Of a stretch of DNA of 6,687 nucleotides, positions 1 through 6,449 are shown piece after piece (positions within the stretch are counted from its first letter, which is position 1; each line of letters starts with the position of its first letter). The notes under the pieces are model-generated. The model did no database searches, had not been told where the DNA came from, and saw nothing but the letters and a program-made list of their open reading frames with translations. A program made the position numbers and the translations under genes. The stretch comes from Bacteroidaceae bacterium (GTDB lineage Bacteria > Bacteroidota > Bacteroidia > Bacteroidales > Bacteroidaceae), in contig JAGBYN010000102.1 of the NCBI GenBank assembly GCA_017628775.1, positions 1 to 6,687 on the forward strand, given 5' to 3'.

Positions 1-640
1 CATAAGCGAAGGTCGTGAAGAACACCCTTTGATGGGGTTGCACATGAAGTTGACGCTGCATGCGCTGCGCTTCATCAGCGCTCAGATGCTTTGGGCATTT
101 CGTAACCACAATCACATCGGCACGCTTACTGCCCGAGGCACTTTCTCGCAGTCGCCCCCAAGGCATGACCCGATCGGCATAATAGGGACGATGATAATCT
201 GTAAGCAGAACACTAAAACCGGGTTTTATGTAGCGGTGCTGATAGGCATCGTCCAAAAGGACCACCTGCGGCACACGCCCTTGACAGGCACCTTCCAGCA
301 ACTTGGTAACCCCCACCACGCGGCGTTCACAAACCGCCACGATGGCTTCGGGGTATTTCTGCTTGATTTGCAAGGGTTCATCGCCCACCTCTGTAGCCGT
401 GGAATGCAGCTGTACGGGTAAGAAACCTTTCGTGCGTCGTCCGTAGCCCCTACTCAGCACAGCTACAGCCATACCCTGGCCTTGTAGCAATTGCAACAAA
501 TATTCTGTGTGTGGGGTTTTGCCAGTACCGCCCACCGCTAAATTTCCCACAGAGATAATGGGAAGTTCAAACGACATGGGGTGCAAAATGCAATTCCTGT
601 CAAAAAGGAAATTGCGGAACGACATGATCCATCTCAGCAT
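1..640 (-). CDS. lpxK: Tetraacyldisaccharide 4'-kinase (LpxK), 3' part beyond window
   Basis: LpxK phosphorylates the 4' position of the tetraacyldisaccharide-1-phosphate precursor to give lipid IVA, on the cytoplasmic face of the inner membrane. I translated this frame by hand: 213 codons are open from ATG 640 to the left edge, against roughly 330-380 residues for the family, so the C-terminal third is missing. The P-loop VGNLAVGGTGKTPHTEYL lies at residues 31-48, LSRGYGRR at 62-69, HSTATEVGDEP at 79-89, and the LpxK signature LLDDAYQHRY at 128-137, followed by LLTDYHRPYY and PWGRLRES. Together these make the call secure. ATG 640 is the first Met after an in-frame TAA, with AAGAAG a few bases upstream. 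This start leaves only about 22 residues before the SFELPIISVG strand and lacks the usual hydrophobic segment ending in a W-(L/I)-Y-G motif (see findings). It lies 52 bp after sppA and is probably cotranscribed with it. Confidence 0.95.
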   Translation of the reverse strand, partial: MLRWIMSFRNFLFDRNCILHPMSFELPIISVGNLAVGGTGKTPHTEYLLQLLQGQGMAVAVLSRGYGRRTKGFLPVQLHSTATEVGDEPLQIKQKYPEAIVAVCERRVVGVTKLLEGACQGRVPQVVLLDDAYQHRYIKPGFSVLLTDYHRPYYADRVMPWGRLRESASGSKRADVIVVTKCPKHLSADEAQRMQRQLHVQPHQRVFFTTFAY

Positions 641-692
641 AAAGAATCTTCTTTATTGATATATAAGGTGGGTTCAATAAATTACCGATCAC

Positions 693-2534
693 TTACTTGA
701 TATTAGGATCATAAAGCATGCGTGCTTGGAGGCTCACACCCTGGCTGGCTTGCTTGATAAAGCGAAGATGTTCGTAATGTTCACCCAAGAGCGCCTTAGC
801 CTCGCGTTCCATATAATCTTCTTTCACAGCATCCATGAGGTTCTGTGCAAGACCTGTTGCTTCAGGATAAGACTTGACTTGATAATCATCGCCCAATTCA
901 GCCACTTGAGCTGCATATTGGATGGCATCGTTGAGCGTGCCAAGGCTATCCACCAAACCGATTTCCAAGGCTTGTTCGCCGGTCCAAACACGACCTTGAG
1001 CAATCTTATCCAAATCCTCAACAGTCATACCACGGCCGTCAGCCACACGCTTCAAGAAAAGGGCATAACCATTTTCAATATAATTTTGCATTGCAGCAGC
1101 CTCAGCCTTGTTGAACCTGCGGCTCATCGTGCCAAAGTCGCTGGATTCTGTGGTTTTCACCACATCAAAGTGAAGACCTAATTTATTGGTCAAGAGATTT
1201 GAGAAGTTAGGCACCAAACCAAAAATACCGATTGAGCCTGTAAGCGTGGTGGGCTCAGCAAAAATCTTGTTAGAATTACATGACATATAGTAACCACCTG
1301 AAGCCGCCATACCGCCCATTGAAACGATAACTGGCTTTTTCTTCTTCAATTGCTCAATAGCATTCCACATTTGCTCGCTGGCATAGGCACTACCACCGCC
1401 TGAATTGATGCGCAACACCACGGCCTTGATCTTATCGTCGTTCATCAGTTTATCGAGGTCTTCAACCACTGTGCCACCAACGATCTCTGCTGCAGTCGCA
1501 CCAAATCCTGTTGCGGCTTCATCAACGATATCACCAAATGCATAGTACACGGCAATGCCTTGAGTCATGATGGGTGTCGCAGCAGCTTCAACCTTTGCCA
1601 AGTCAGCAGGTTCGATGAATTTCAAGCTATTGCCACCTACAGCAGCGCGCAACACTTCGCGAGCGCCATCAACATAGGCGAGGGTGTCAACCATACCCTG
1701 TTCTACAGCATACGCAGCACCTTTCACGAAACCATAATCGTTGGCATAGGCTGTCAACACCTCTGTTGAGATGTTGCGTGATTCAGCAACGTCATTCAAA
1801 AGATTATTCCAAATGCTGTTGAGGTACGACTGCACCTGCATGCGGTTGGGGTCGCTCATTTCTGAACAGATGAATGGTTCTACAGCACTTTTGAAGGTAC
1901 CAACGCGGAACACTTCCATGTGAATGCCCAACTTATCCAAAAGCTCCTTATAGAAGATGGGTTGTGAAGCCAAACCGTGCCAATCCAACATACCAGAAGG
2001 ATTGAGCATCACGCGGTCGGCCGTTGCAGCAAGGTAATAGCCATATTGAGTGAATTGGTCGGCATACGCAAGCACGAACTTACCACTCGTTTTGAAGTCG
2101 ATCAACGCAGCACGAATTTCTTCCAGCGTTGCAAAGTCGGTTGCTAATGCACCACCATCTAAATAAATACCCTTAATCTTGTCATTGTTCTTTGCTTCCT
2201 TGATGGCGCGCAAGATATCGTCCATACCCTGTTCAATAAGCGCGTCATTGCCCATAAGTTCCAGGAATGGATTATGCTCAGCACGCTCAACGATAGCGCC
2301 GTTCAGCGAGATGTGCAATACTGAATTATCTTCAACAACGGGAGTAGTTTCTTCCAAGGCGAGCATCGTGCCCATCAATGAGAAGAACATAATGAATGAG
2401 AAAATGCCGATAATGACATGGCCCACGACGAAAGCCAAGAGCGCTTGAAAGAAACCATAGAACCAAGATTTCTTTTCCAAAACCACCTTCTTATTAGCAG
2501 AAGGCATTGGAGGCATAGTTGTATTATTTTCCAT
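693..2534 (-). CDS. sppA: Signal peptide peptidase SppA, 67K (protease IV) type
   Basis: This membrane-anchored serine protease degrades signal peptides left in the inner membrane after secretion. At 613 residues it is the long two-domain form, in which each half carries part of a Ser-Lys dyad. A charged N-terminus (KKVVLEKK, about 15-22) precedes a long hydrophobic stretch at about 24-60, which is the membrane anchor. The N-terminal domain contains YADQFTQYGYYLAATADRV (about 157-175) and VGTFKSAVEPF, whose Lys215 matches E. coli Lys209. The C-terminal domain contains VVLRINSGGGSAYASEQ (372-388) and SMGGMAASGGYYMS, whose Ser412 matches E. coli Ser409, followed by LTGSIGIFG. Both catalytic residues are therefore present. 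The SPGGS of many family members reads SGGGS here. ATG 2534 follows a very A-rich leader (AAAAATAAAAAA), typical of Bacteroidetes starts. It lies 94 bp after xth and 52 bp before lpxK on the same strand. Confidence 0.97.
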   Translation of the reverse strand: MENNTTMPPMPSANKKVVLEKKSWFYGFFQALLAFVVGHVIIGIFSFIMFFSLMGTMLALEETTPVVEDNSVLHISLNGAIVERAEHNPFLELMGNDALIEQGMDDILRAIKEAKNNDKIKGIYLDGGALATDFATLEEIRAALIDFKTSGKFVLAYADQFTQYGYYLAATADRVMLNPSGMLDWHGLASQPIFYKELLDKLGIHMEVFRVGTFKSAVEPFICSEMSDPNRMQVQSYLNSIWNNLLNDVAESRNISTEVLTAYANDYGFVKGAAYAVEQGMVDTLAYVDGAREVLRAAVGGNSLKFIEPADLAKVEAAATPIMTQGIAVYYAFGDIVDEAATGFGATAAEIVGGTVVEDLDKLMNDDKIKAVVLRINSGGGSAYASEQMWNAIEQLKKKKPVIVSMGGMAASGGYYMSCNSNKIFAEPTTLTGSIGIFGLVPNFSNLLTNKLGLHFDVVKTTESSDFGTMSRRFNKAEAAAMQNYIENGYALFLKRVADGRGMTVEDLDKIAQGRVWTGEQALEIGLVDSLGTLNDAIQYAAQVAELGDDYQVKSYPEATGLAQNLMDAVKEDYMEREAKALLGEHYEHLRFIKQASQGVSLQARMLYDPNIK

Positions 2535-2628
2535 TTTTTTATTTTTGGTAGCGAGTCAATAGCGCTAACAAACGAGCGGAATTCTATCGCTTTGATTAAA
2601 CATTCATTGTAGGTTCAATGATCCGGGG

Positions 2629-3384
2629 TTAAAAGTTAACCTCCACCTCTACTGGGCAATGGTCCGACCCCATCACATCAGCGTGGATACGTGCGCCAGT
2701 AAGTTGAGCGCGCAGGCGTTCTGAAGCCAGGAAATAGTCAATACGCCACCCGATGTTCTTTTGACGGGCACTGAAGCGGTAGCTCCACCACGTATAGGCA
2801 TCCTCAAGTGTGGGATAGAAATGGCGGAAGGTATCCACGAAGCCGCTTTCGAGCAACGCATCCATCTTGCCGCGCTCCTCGGGCGTAAATCCAGGATTCT
2901 TGGTGTTGCCCTTAGGATTTTTAAGGTCGATGGGTTGGTGCGCTACATTAAGGTCACCACAAACAAGCACGGGCTTCTTCGCATCCAGCGCTTTCAAATA
3001 AGCTCTGAAATCATCTTCCCAACGCATACGGTAGTCCAGGCGTTTCAAGCCATCTTGCGCATTGGGAGTGTAAACCGTGACCATGTAAAACGCATCAAAC
3101 TCAAGGGTAATGACACGACCTTCGTGATCGTGTTCCTCAATTCCAATGCCATAAGCCACATTCAGGGGTTCGCGACGCGTAAATATCGCAGTACCTGAAT
3201 ACCCTTTCTTTTCTGCATAATTCCAATACGAATGATAGCCATCAAACTGCAAATCCAATTGTCCGGCTTGCATTTTCGTTTCTTGTAAGCAGAACACATC
3301 AGCATCCAAAGCGTTGAAGACGTCACGAAATCCTTTGTCGCAACACGCTCTGATGCCATTCACATTCCATGATATAAATTTCAT
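2629..3384 (-). CDS. xth: Exodeoxyribonuclease III (AP endonuclease family)
   Basis: This Mg-dependent enzyme cuts DNA 5' of abasic sites and removes 3' blocking groups and nucleotides during base excision repair. The protein has 251 residues and covers the whole exonuclease-endonuclease-phosphatase fold. Visible catalytic positions are Asn7 in SWNVNGIRA, Glu35 in CLQETK, Tyr105 in TVYTPNAQ, Asp144 and Asn146 in CGDLNVAH, and Asp241-His242 in [29 protein letters not shown] (198-218) is the usual DNA-contacting region. The frame stays open upstream to a GTG at 3426, but I chose ATG 3384 because family members begin [10 protein letters not shown] and an A-rich leader (TTGTAAAAATG) sits directly before it. 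It is the first gene of a likely xth-sppA-lpxK unit, with a -7 box at 3492-3499 that could drive it. I see no truncation. ExoIII-type Xth is by far the best fit over other fold members. Confidence 0.96.
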   Translation of the reverse strand: MKFISWNVNGIRACCDKGFRDVFNALDADVFCLQETKMQAGQLDLQFDGYHSYWNYAEKKGYSGTAIFTRREPLNVAYGIGIEEHDHEGRVITLEFDAFYMVTVYTPNAQDGLKRLDYRMRWEDDFRAYLKALDAKKPVLVCGDLNVAHQPIDLKNPKGNTKNPGFTPEERGKMDALLESGFVDTFRHFYPTLEDAYTWWSYRFSARQKNIGWRIDYFLASERLRAQLTGARIHADVMGSDHCPVEVEVNF

Positions 3385-3491
3385 TTTTACAATCAGCTTT
3401 TTATAACCGCAACGAGTTCCGACCACTCAATCTACCACCTAATGACTTACATTTACGAGGGTCTGCCTTTGAATTCGTTGACACTTACACG

Positions 3492-3499
3492 CAAAAGTA
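3492..3499 (-). promoter_or_regulatory. Putative Bacteroidetes -7 promoter box for xth
   Basis: Read on the minus strand this is TACTTTTG, an exact match to the Bacteroidetes -7 consensus TAnnTTTG. Transcription would start near 3485, giving a leader of about 100 nt before xth. I see no clear TTTG-like -33 element at the usual distance, so the call rests on the -7 match and on its position in a divergent gap. Confidence 0.5.
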
Positions 3500-3511
3500 G
3501 TTAAAATCTTT

Positions 3512-3526
3512 CACGTTTACACGTTT
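3512..3526. repeat. Tandem CACGTTT direct repeat between divergent promoters
   Basis: CACGTTT occurs at 3512-3518 and again at 3520-3526, a period of 8 bp, between the two opposing -7 boxes. It could be an operator half-site pair or chance in a short AT-rich gap. The sequence alone does not decide. Confidence 0.35.
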
Positions 3527-3549
3527 TTGATGGATTTTCCTTAACTTTG
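3516..3549 (+). promoter_or_regulatory. Putative Bacteroidetes promoter for the DUF1573 gene
   Basis: TAACTTTG at 3542-3549 matches the -7 consensus TAnnTTTG exactly. TTTA at 3516-3519, 22 bp upstream, is a weak -33 candidate (consensus TTTG). The start site would fall near 3556, leaving a short leader of about 18 nt before ATG 3574. The -7 match is clear; the -33 assignment is uncertain. Confidence 0.6.
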
Positions 3550-3573
3550 CTCTTAATTTTAAGACTTGTTAGT

Positions 3574-4620
3574 ATGAAAAACCTACTCACCTTGATATTC
3601 TCGTGCATTGCGACCTGGGTCATTGCACAACCAAAAGCCGAGTTCCGCCTACCCCATAGCAATCTCGGAGATATAAAATGGCAAATGCCCACACGAATAC
3701 AATTTGAAGTACAAAACATCGGCGATGCCCCCCTTACCATTGTTGAAGTTCTCCCTGACTGCGACTGCACCGTGGCTAAATGGACAGAAACACCCATTGA
3801 ACAAGGCAAGAAAGGAGAAATCATCGTGGTGTTTGACGCTACGCTACTGGGGTCTTTTCACAAATCCCTCACGGTACTGACCAACGACGATCAGGAACCC
3901 ACACGCCTCAGTTTCTCGGGCAGAGTGGTTAAGGACGTCAAATACACATCGGCTGACTTCAACGCCCACATGGGAGAGATTCACACCAGCACCGACATTA
4001 TTGAATTTAACCACGTTCAGAAAGGCGATTTGCCGAAATTCACGCTCACCATCTTTAACGGCAGTTCGCATGCCTTCCACCCCGAACTCATGCACCTCCC
4101 CGAATACCTCTCAGCAGTAGCCATGCCCGAACACATCGAACCTGGTCATGTTGGGGAACTACACATTGAACTCAATTCAAATCTGGTCAGAAACTTCGGA
4201 CTCACACAAACCAGCGTATATCTTTCACGATTTATAGGCGACCGCATCAGTCCTGAAAACGAAATCAGTATTTCAACCACGCTGATTCCACAATTATCGA
4301 CCTCGCCCGAAGAATTGAAGGTTGCACCCCACATTGAAGTTTCCGACACGCTCCTCACCATCGGCGATTGGGGCACCAAGAAATCCATCAAGAAAAAAGT
4401 TGTACTGAAAAACACGGGCGTTTCGAACCTTAAAATAGAACGCATACAGCTGTACAACCCCGGAATAAAAGTGAGCTTAAACAAAGCCACCATCAAACCT
4501 GGCGGCACCGCAAAGCTCAACATCACCCTGTTTGCCCAAAACAAACACAAGGGCAATCCCAAAATCCTACTCATCACCAACGACCCTAAGAATCCGCAGG
4601 TCATCATTGAGTTACAGTAA
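3574..4620 (+). CDS. Secreted protein with three DUF1573/ASH-like immunoglobulin-fold domains
   Basis: The specific function is not known. The 348-residue protein opens with a Sec signal peptide (MKNLLTLIFSCIATWVIA, probable cut after Ala18), so it should be periplasmic or surface-exposed. Three beta-rich repeats follow. Domain 1 (about 21-120) has the classic DUF1573 pattern: FEVQNIGDAPLTI, then PDCDCTVAKW with Cys63 and Cys65, then GKKGEIIVVFD and FHKSLTVLTNDDQEP. Domain 2 (about 125-240) is more diverged but keeps KFTLTIFNGSSHAF and GHVGELHIELNS. Domain 3 (about 250-348) is clear, with KKKVVLKNTGVSNLKIERIQ, IKPGGTAKLNITL and LLITNDPKNPQVIIEL. Only domain 1 has the CxC motif. Cys11 is an unlikely lipobox because Phe sits before Ser. 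The frame reaches an ATG at 3547, but that start would precede the predicted transcription start, and ATG 3574 begins a normal signal peptide. It is first in a unit with folA, 86 bp downstream, and diverges from xth. Confidence 0.85.
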   Translation: MKNLLTLIFSCIATWVIAQPKAEFRLPHSNLGDIKWQMPTRIQFEVQNIGDAPLTIVEVLPDCDCTVAKWTETPIEQGKKGEIIVVFDATLLGSFHKSLTVLTNDDQEPTRLSFSGRVVKDVKYTSADFNAHMGEIHTSTDIIEFNHVQKGDLPKFTLTIFNGSSHAFHPELMHLPEYLSAVAMPEHIEPGHVGELHIELNSNLVRNFGLTQTSVYLSRFIGDRISPENEISISTTLIPQLSTSPEELKVAPHIEVSDTLLTIGDWGTKKSIKKKVVLKNTGVSNLKIERIQLYNPGIKVSLNKATIKPGGTAKLNITLFAQNKHKGNPKILLITNDPKNPQVIIELQ

Positions 4621-4706
4621 ACGAAAGGATCCGAGAAATTCGACACACTGCATGGTCTTAATTCTCAACGTTTTAATCTCATAACCTCACACACCAACAC
4701 GCCCCT

Positions 4707-5198
4707 ATGCTTTCAATCATTTGTGCTTTAGCTGAAAACCGAGCTATCGGTTTTGAAAACCGCTTATTGTTCCGTTTAAGTGCCGACCTCAAGCGCTTCA
4801 AAGAACTCACCACGGGCCACACCATAATCATGGGCCGCAAAACCTTTGAATCACTGCCCAAAGGCGCCCTGCCCAACCGCCGCAACATTGTACTGTCGCG
4901 CAACAAAGACATCACGTTTCCCAACACTGAAGTCTTCGGCTCATTAACTGCAGCCCTTGAGCATTGCAGCCCCGAAGAACAAGTATTCATTATTGGCGGC
5001 GAAAGTGTCTATGCAGAGGCTCTACCATTGGCTGACCGCCTCAACCTGACTCATGTACAAGCCACACCCAGCCATGCTGATGCCTTTTTCCCAGCATTTT
5101 GCGCTGACGATTGGCACATAGCCAGTGAAGAACACCACGAGGCTGATGAGAAGAATGAGTGCCCCTACACCTTCACCGACTATGTTCGTAAAAAATAA
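4707..5198 (+). CDS. folA: Dihydrofolate reductase, with altered Met20-loop residues
   Basis: DHFR reduces dihydrofolate to tetrahydrofolate with NADPH, feeding thymidylate, purine and methionine synthesis; it is the target of trimethoprim. The protein has 163 residues, a normal bacterial length, and aligns without gaps to E. coli DHFR through the first 28 positions: MLSIICALAENRAIG, then Glu17, Asn18 and the catalytic acid Asp27 in SADLKRFKELTTGH. Also present are IIMGRKTFESLP (40-51), RRNIVLSR (58-65), the FIIGGESVY nucleotide-binding turn and LTHV. Differences from the usual pattern are Leu21 for Pro, Phe22 for Trp, Arg23 for Asn/His, and Ser25 for Pro. ATG 4707 is supported by the family N-terminus. 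It lies 86 bp after the DUF1573 gene with no clear promoter or terminator between, so cotranscription is possible. thyA, often a neighbour of folA, is not in the window. A strong hairpin terminator follows. Confidence 0.95.
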   Translation: MLSIICALAENRAIGFENRLLFRLSADLKRFKELTTGHTIIMGRKTFESLPKGALPNRRNIVLSRNKDITFPNTEVFGSLTAALEHCSPEEQVFIIGGESVYAEALPLADRLNLTHVQATPSHADAFFPAFCADDWHIASEEHHEADEKNECPYTFTDYVRKK

Positions 5199-5208
5199 AT
5201 AGTAAACA

Positions 5209-5262
5209 TGCAAAAGAAGAGGACTTGCCAAATAAATGAATGGCAAGTCCTCTTCTTTTGCA
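5209..5262. terminator. Perfect 22-bp inverted repeat, bidirectional terminator
   Basis: The arms at 5209-5230 and 5241-5262 are perfect reverse complements around a 10-nt loop, AATAAATGAA. The core is GC-richer (GGACTTGCC), and the outer part is AAAAGAAG on one side and CTTCTTTT on the other, so a U-rich 3' arm forms in either direction. It starts 10 bp after the folA stop and lies 101 bp beyond the stop of the convergent gene at 5364, so it can end both units. Confidence 0.9.
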
Positions 5263-5363
5263 ATAATCCGCGGGCTTTGCCTGCAGACGACAAAATACTT
5301 TCGGGGTGTAAAAAAACAGAACAGCAAGCGCGACGCCCCCCCGCAACAAGATTTTCAATCGTT

Positions 5364-6359
5364 TTAGCGACGGCCTAAAATTTTCTTGCCATCCTTTATA
5401 TAAAGCGTAGGCACAAAAGAGCCAAGCACTGGCCTTCCGCCTAAATCATACATCGCTGACCGCTTTGGAACATCAGGTGCAAGCGCCCCTACCCCAGTTG
5501 TCGTCAGCGCACACTGATTGGCATTTACAACCTCACCACTATGCGCATCCAAAAGCATCACCACGACGCGCGCCTTTTCCGGAGCACTTAAACGAGGCAC
5601 TTCCATATTGTAATTAAAGACGTAGCACTCGCCCGCTTCAATCACACTCGGCACAGATCCTTCAAAGCCATCCACCTGCCCCGCCACAGCAATCGCAACA
5701 TCATCAAACGTAAAGGGATAGATTTTATAAGCCATCTCAGCAAAACCATCGAGCGTATATTCTGTCAATCCATTTAAATAATTGGTTTGATAAAAATCCG
5801 CACCCGTCAGCTGATCCTCTACAACCACAAAGGCCAAGCGGAAATCCGCATCATCAAAAGGCACTGCAAAACGCGTTTCGGCATGGATTTCCAACTGCTG
5901 CCCCGACCAAACAGCCGACACCTCAACATCAGCCACCGTGGGTTGCTCCTGCGCTTGCAAAAAGAAGGTTTCAAAACCACCATGGCTCATGGAATAATCC
6001 ATCTTGCCATCAACAGGCGCCAACATCATGGGCGGAACCTGCAATTTTCGATTCACCAAACCAATCGGAAAACTGTTAAAACCCAAAGCCCGCGAATAAC
6101 CCTCCACCTCAAGCGCATCATCATAATGCACCGCAATGCCAATAAAATCATCTGGGTATTTCTCACGCATGCGTTTCATGGCAATAATCCCCAAGGGACA
6201 ATAACCGCACCACATGCCGGTGCCTTCCTCAATCACAGTGCGTCGCTTGGGTTCAAAAAGCCGCGTGTCTGGGTTTACCCCCGTCATCGCATCTGCCCCA
6301 AGCACCATAAACAACCATAGAAAGACAAAAGTAAAAATGAATTTAAGTTTTACCATCAT
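5364..6359 (-). CDS. Exported thioredoxin-fold / Omp28-like protein with CGYC motif
   Basis: The specific function is not known. The 331-residue protein has a signal peptide (hydrophobic 7-20, likely cut after GADA, near residue 24). A thioredoxin-like domain follows: TVIEEGTGMWCGYCPLG (41-57) with Cys51 and Cys54 in a CxxC redox motif, a helix (IIAMKRMREKYPDDF), and FNSFPIGLVNR (94-104), whose Pro98 fits the cis-proline opposite the CxxC. From about 140 onward a beta-rich region resembles Omp28-type proteins of Bacteroidetes. The C-terminus, MYDLGGRPVL followed by LYIKDGKKILGRR, resembles the conserved tail of many secreted Prevotella-like proteins. A role in disulfide exchange outside the cytoplasm is inferred from the CxxC only. 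ATG 6359 is followed at once by ATG 6356, and either could be the start. I saw no clear -7 box upstream; read-through from rpsO is possible. Confidence 0.8.
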   Translation of the reverse strand: MMVKLKFIFTFVFLWLFMVLGADAMTGVNPDTRLFEPKRRTVIEEGTGMWCGYCPLGIIAMKRMREKYPDDFIGIAVHYDDALEVEGYSRALGFNSFPIGLVNRKLQVPPMMLAPVDGKMDYSMSHGGFETFFLQAQEQPTVADVEVSAVWSGQQLEIHAETRFAVPFDDADFRLAFVVVEDQLTGADFYQTNYLNGLTEYTLDGFAEMAYKIYPFTFDDVAIAVAGQVDGFEGSVPSVIEAGECYVFNYNMEVPRLSAPEKARVVVMLLDAHSGEVVNANQCALTTTGVGALAPDVPKRSAMYDLGGRPVLGSFVPTLYIKDGKKILGRR

Positions 6360-6388
6360 ATAATCGACAATTCATAGCCATAAAAGCA

Positions 6389-6425
6389 AAAAGTGGATAT
6401 TCCTCTGTGAGAAATATCCACTTTT
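6389..6425 (-). terminator. Hairpin terminator after rpsO
   Basis: Arms at 6389-6401 and 6413-6425 form 13 perfect base pairs (AAAAGTGGATATT with AATATCCACTTTT) around an 11-nt loop. On the minus strand the 3' arm runs into TTTTTGCTTTTA, a U-rich tail, placed 24 bp after the rpsO stop. A T7 run at 6427-6433 would also let it work on the plus strand, though no plus-strand gene is known to read into it. It lies in the 90-bp gap ahead of the Omp28-like gene. Confidence 0.85.
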
Positions 6426-6449
6426 GTTTTTTTGCAAGAAAACTCGTGA

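Noticed and set aside
29..421. Open plus-strand frame of 130 codons
   Set aside because: It lies antisense to lpxK, whose minus-strand frame carries clear family motifs; no recognisable domain in the plus frame.
726..1181. Open plus-strand frame of 151 codons
   Set aside because: Antisense to the conserved C-terminal half of sppA; composition looks like a frame shadow.
2535..2628. Possible sppA promoter in the 94-bp gap after xth
   Set aside because: No convincing -7/-33 pair and no hairpin; only a short AGCGCT palindrome, so cotranscription with xth is the simpler reading.
2761..3198. Open plus-strand frame of 145 codons
   Set aside because: Antisense to xth, which has a full set of catalytic residues on the other strand.
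3385..3426. N-terminal extension of xth from GTG 3426
   Set aside because: Family members start at [10 protein letters not shown], which matches ATG 3384, and an A-rich leader precedes that ATG.
4146..4646. Open minus-strand frame of 166 codons
   Set aside because: Antisense to domains 2-3 of the DUF1573 protein; no motif or plausible start context.
4621..4706. Possible folA promoter or terminator in the 86-bp gap
   Set aside because: I found no TAnnTTTG box and no stem longer than about 4 bp.
5310..5342. A7 run (5310-5316) and C7 run (5336-5342), possible phase-variation tracts
   Set aside because: Both lie downstream of the Omp28-like stop and outside any supported gene, so slippage would not change a protein or an evident promoter.
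5173..5358. Minus-strand 61-codon frame with a hydrophobic start just after the Omp28-like stop
   Set aside because: It needs a TTG start, runs straight through the 22-bp terminator hairpin and into the end of folA, and resembles nothing known.
5787..6320. Open plus-strand frame of 177 codons
   Set aside because: Antisense to the Omp28-like gene, rich in His/Arg/Ile as expected from a shadow; no domain recognised.
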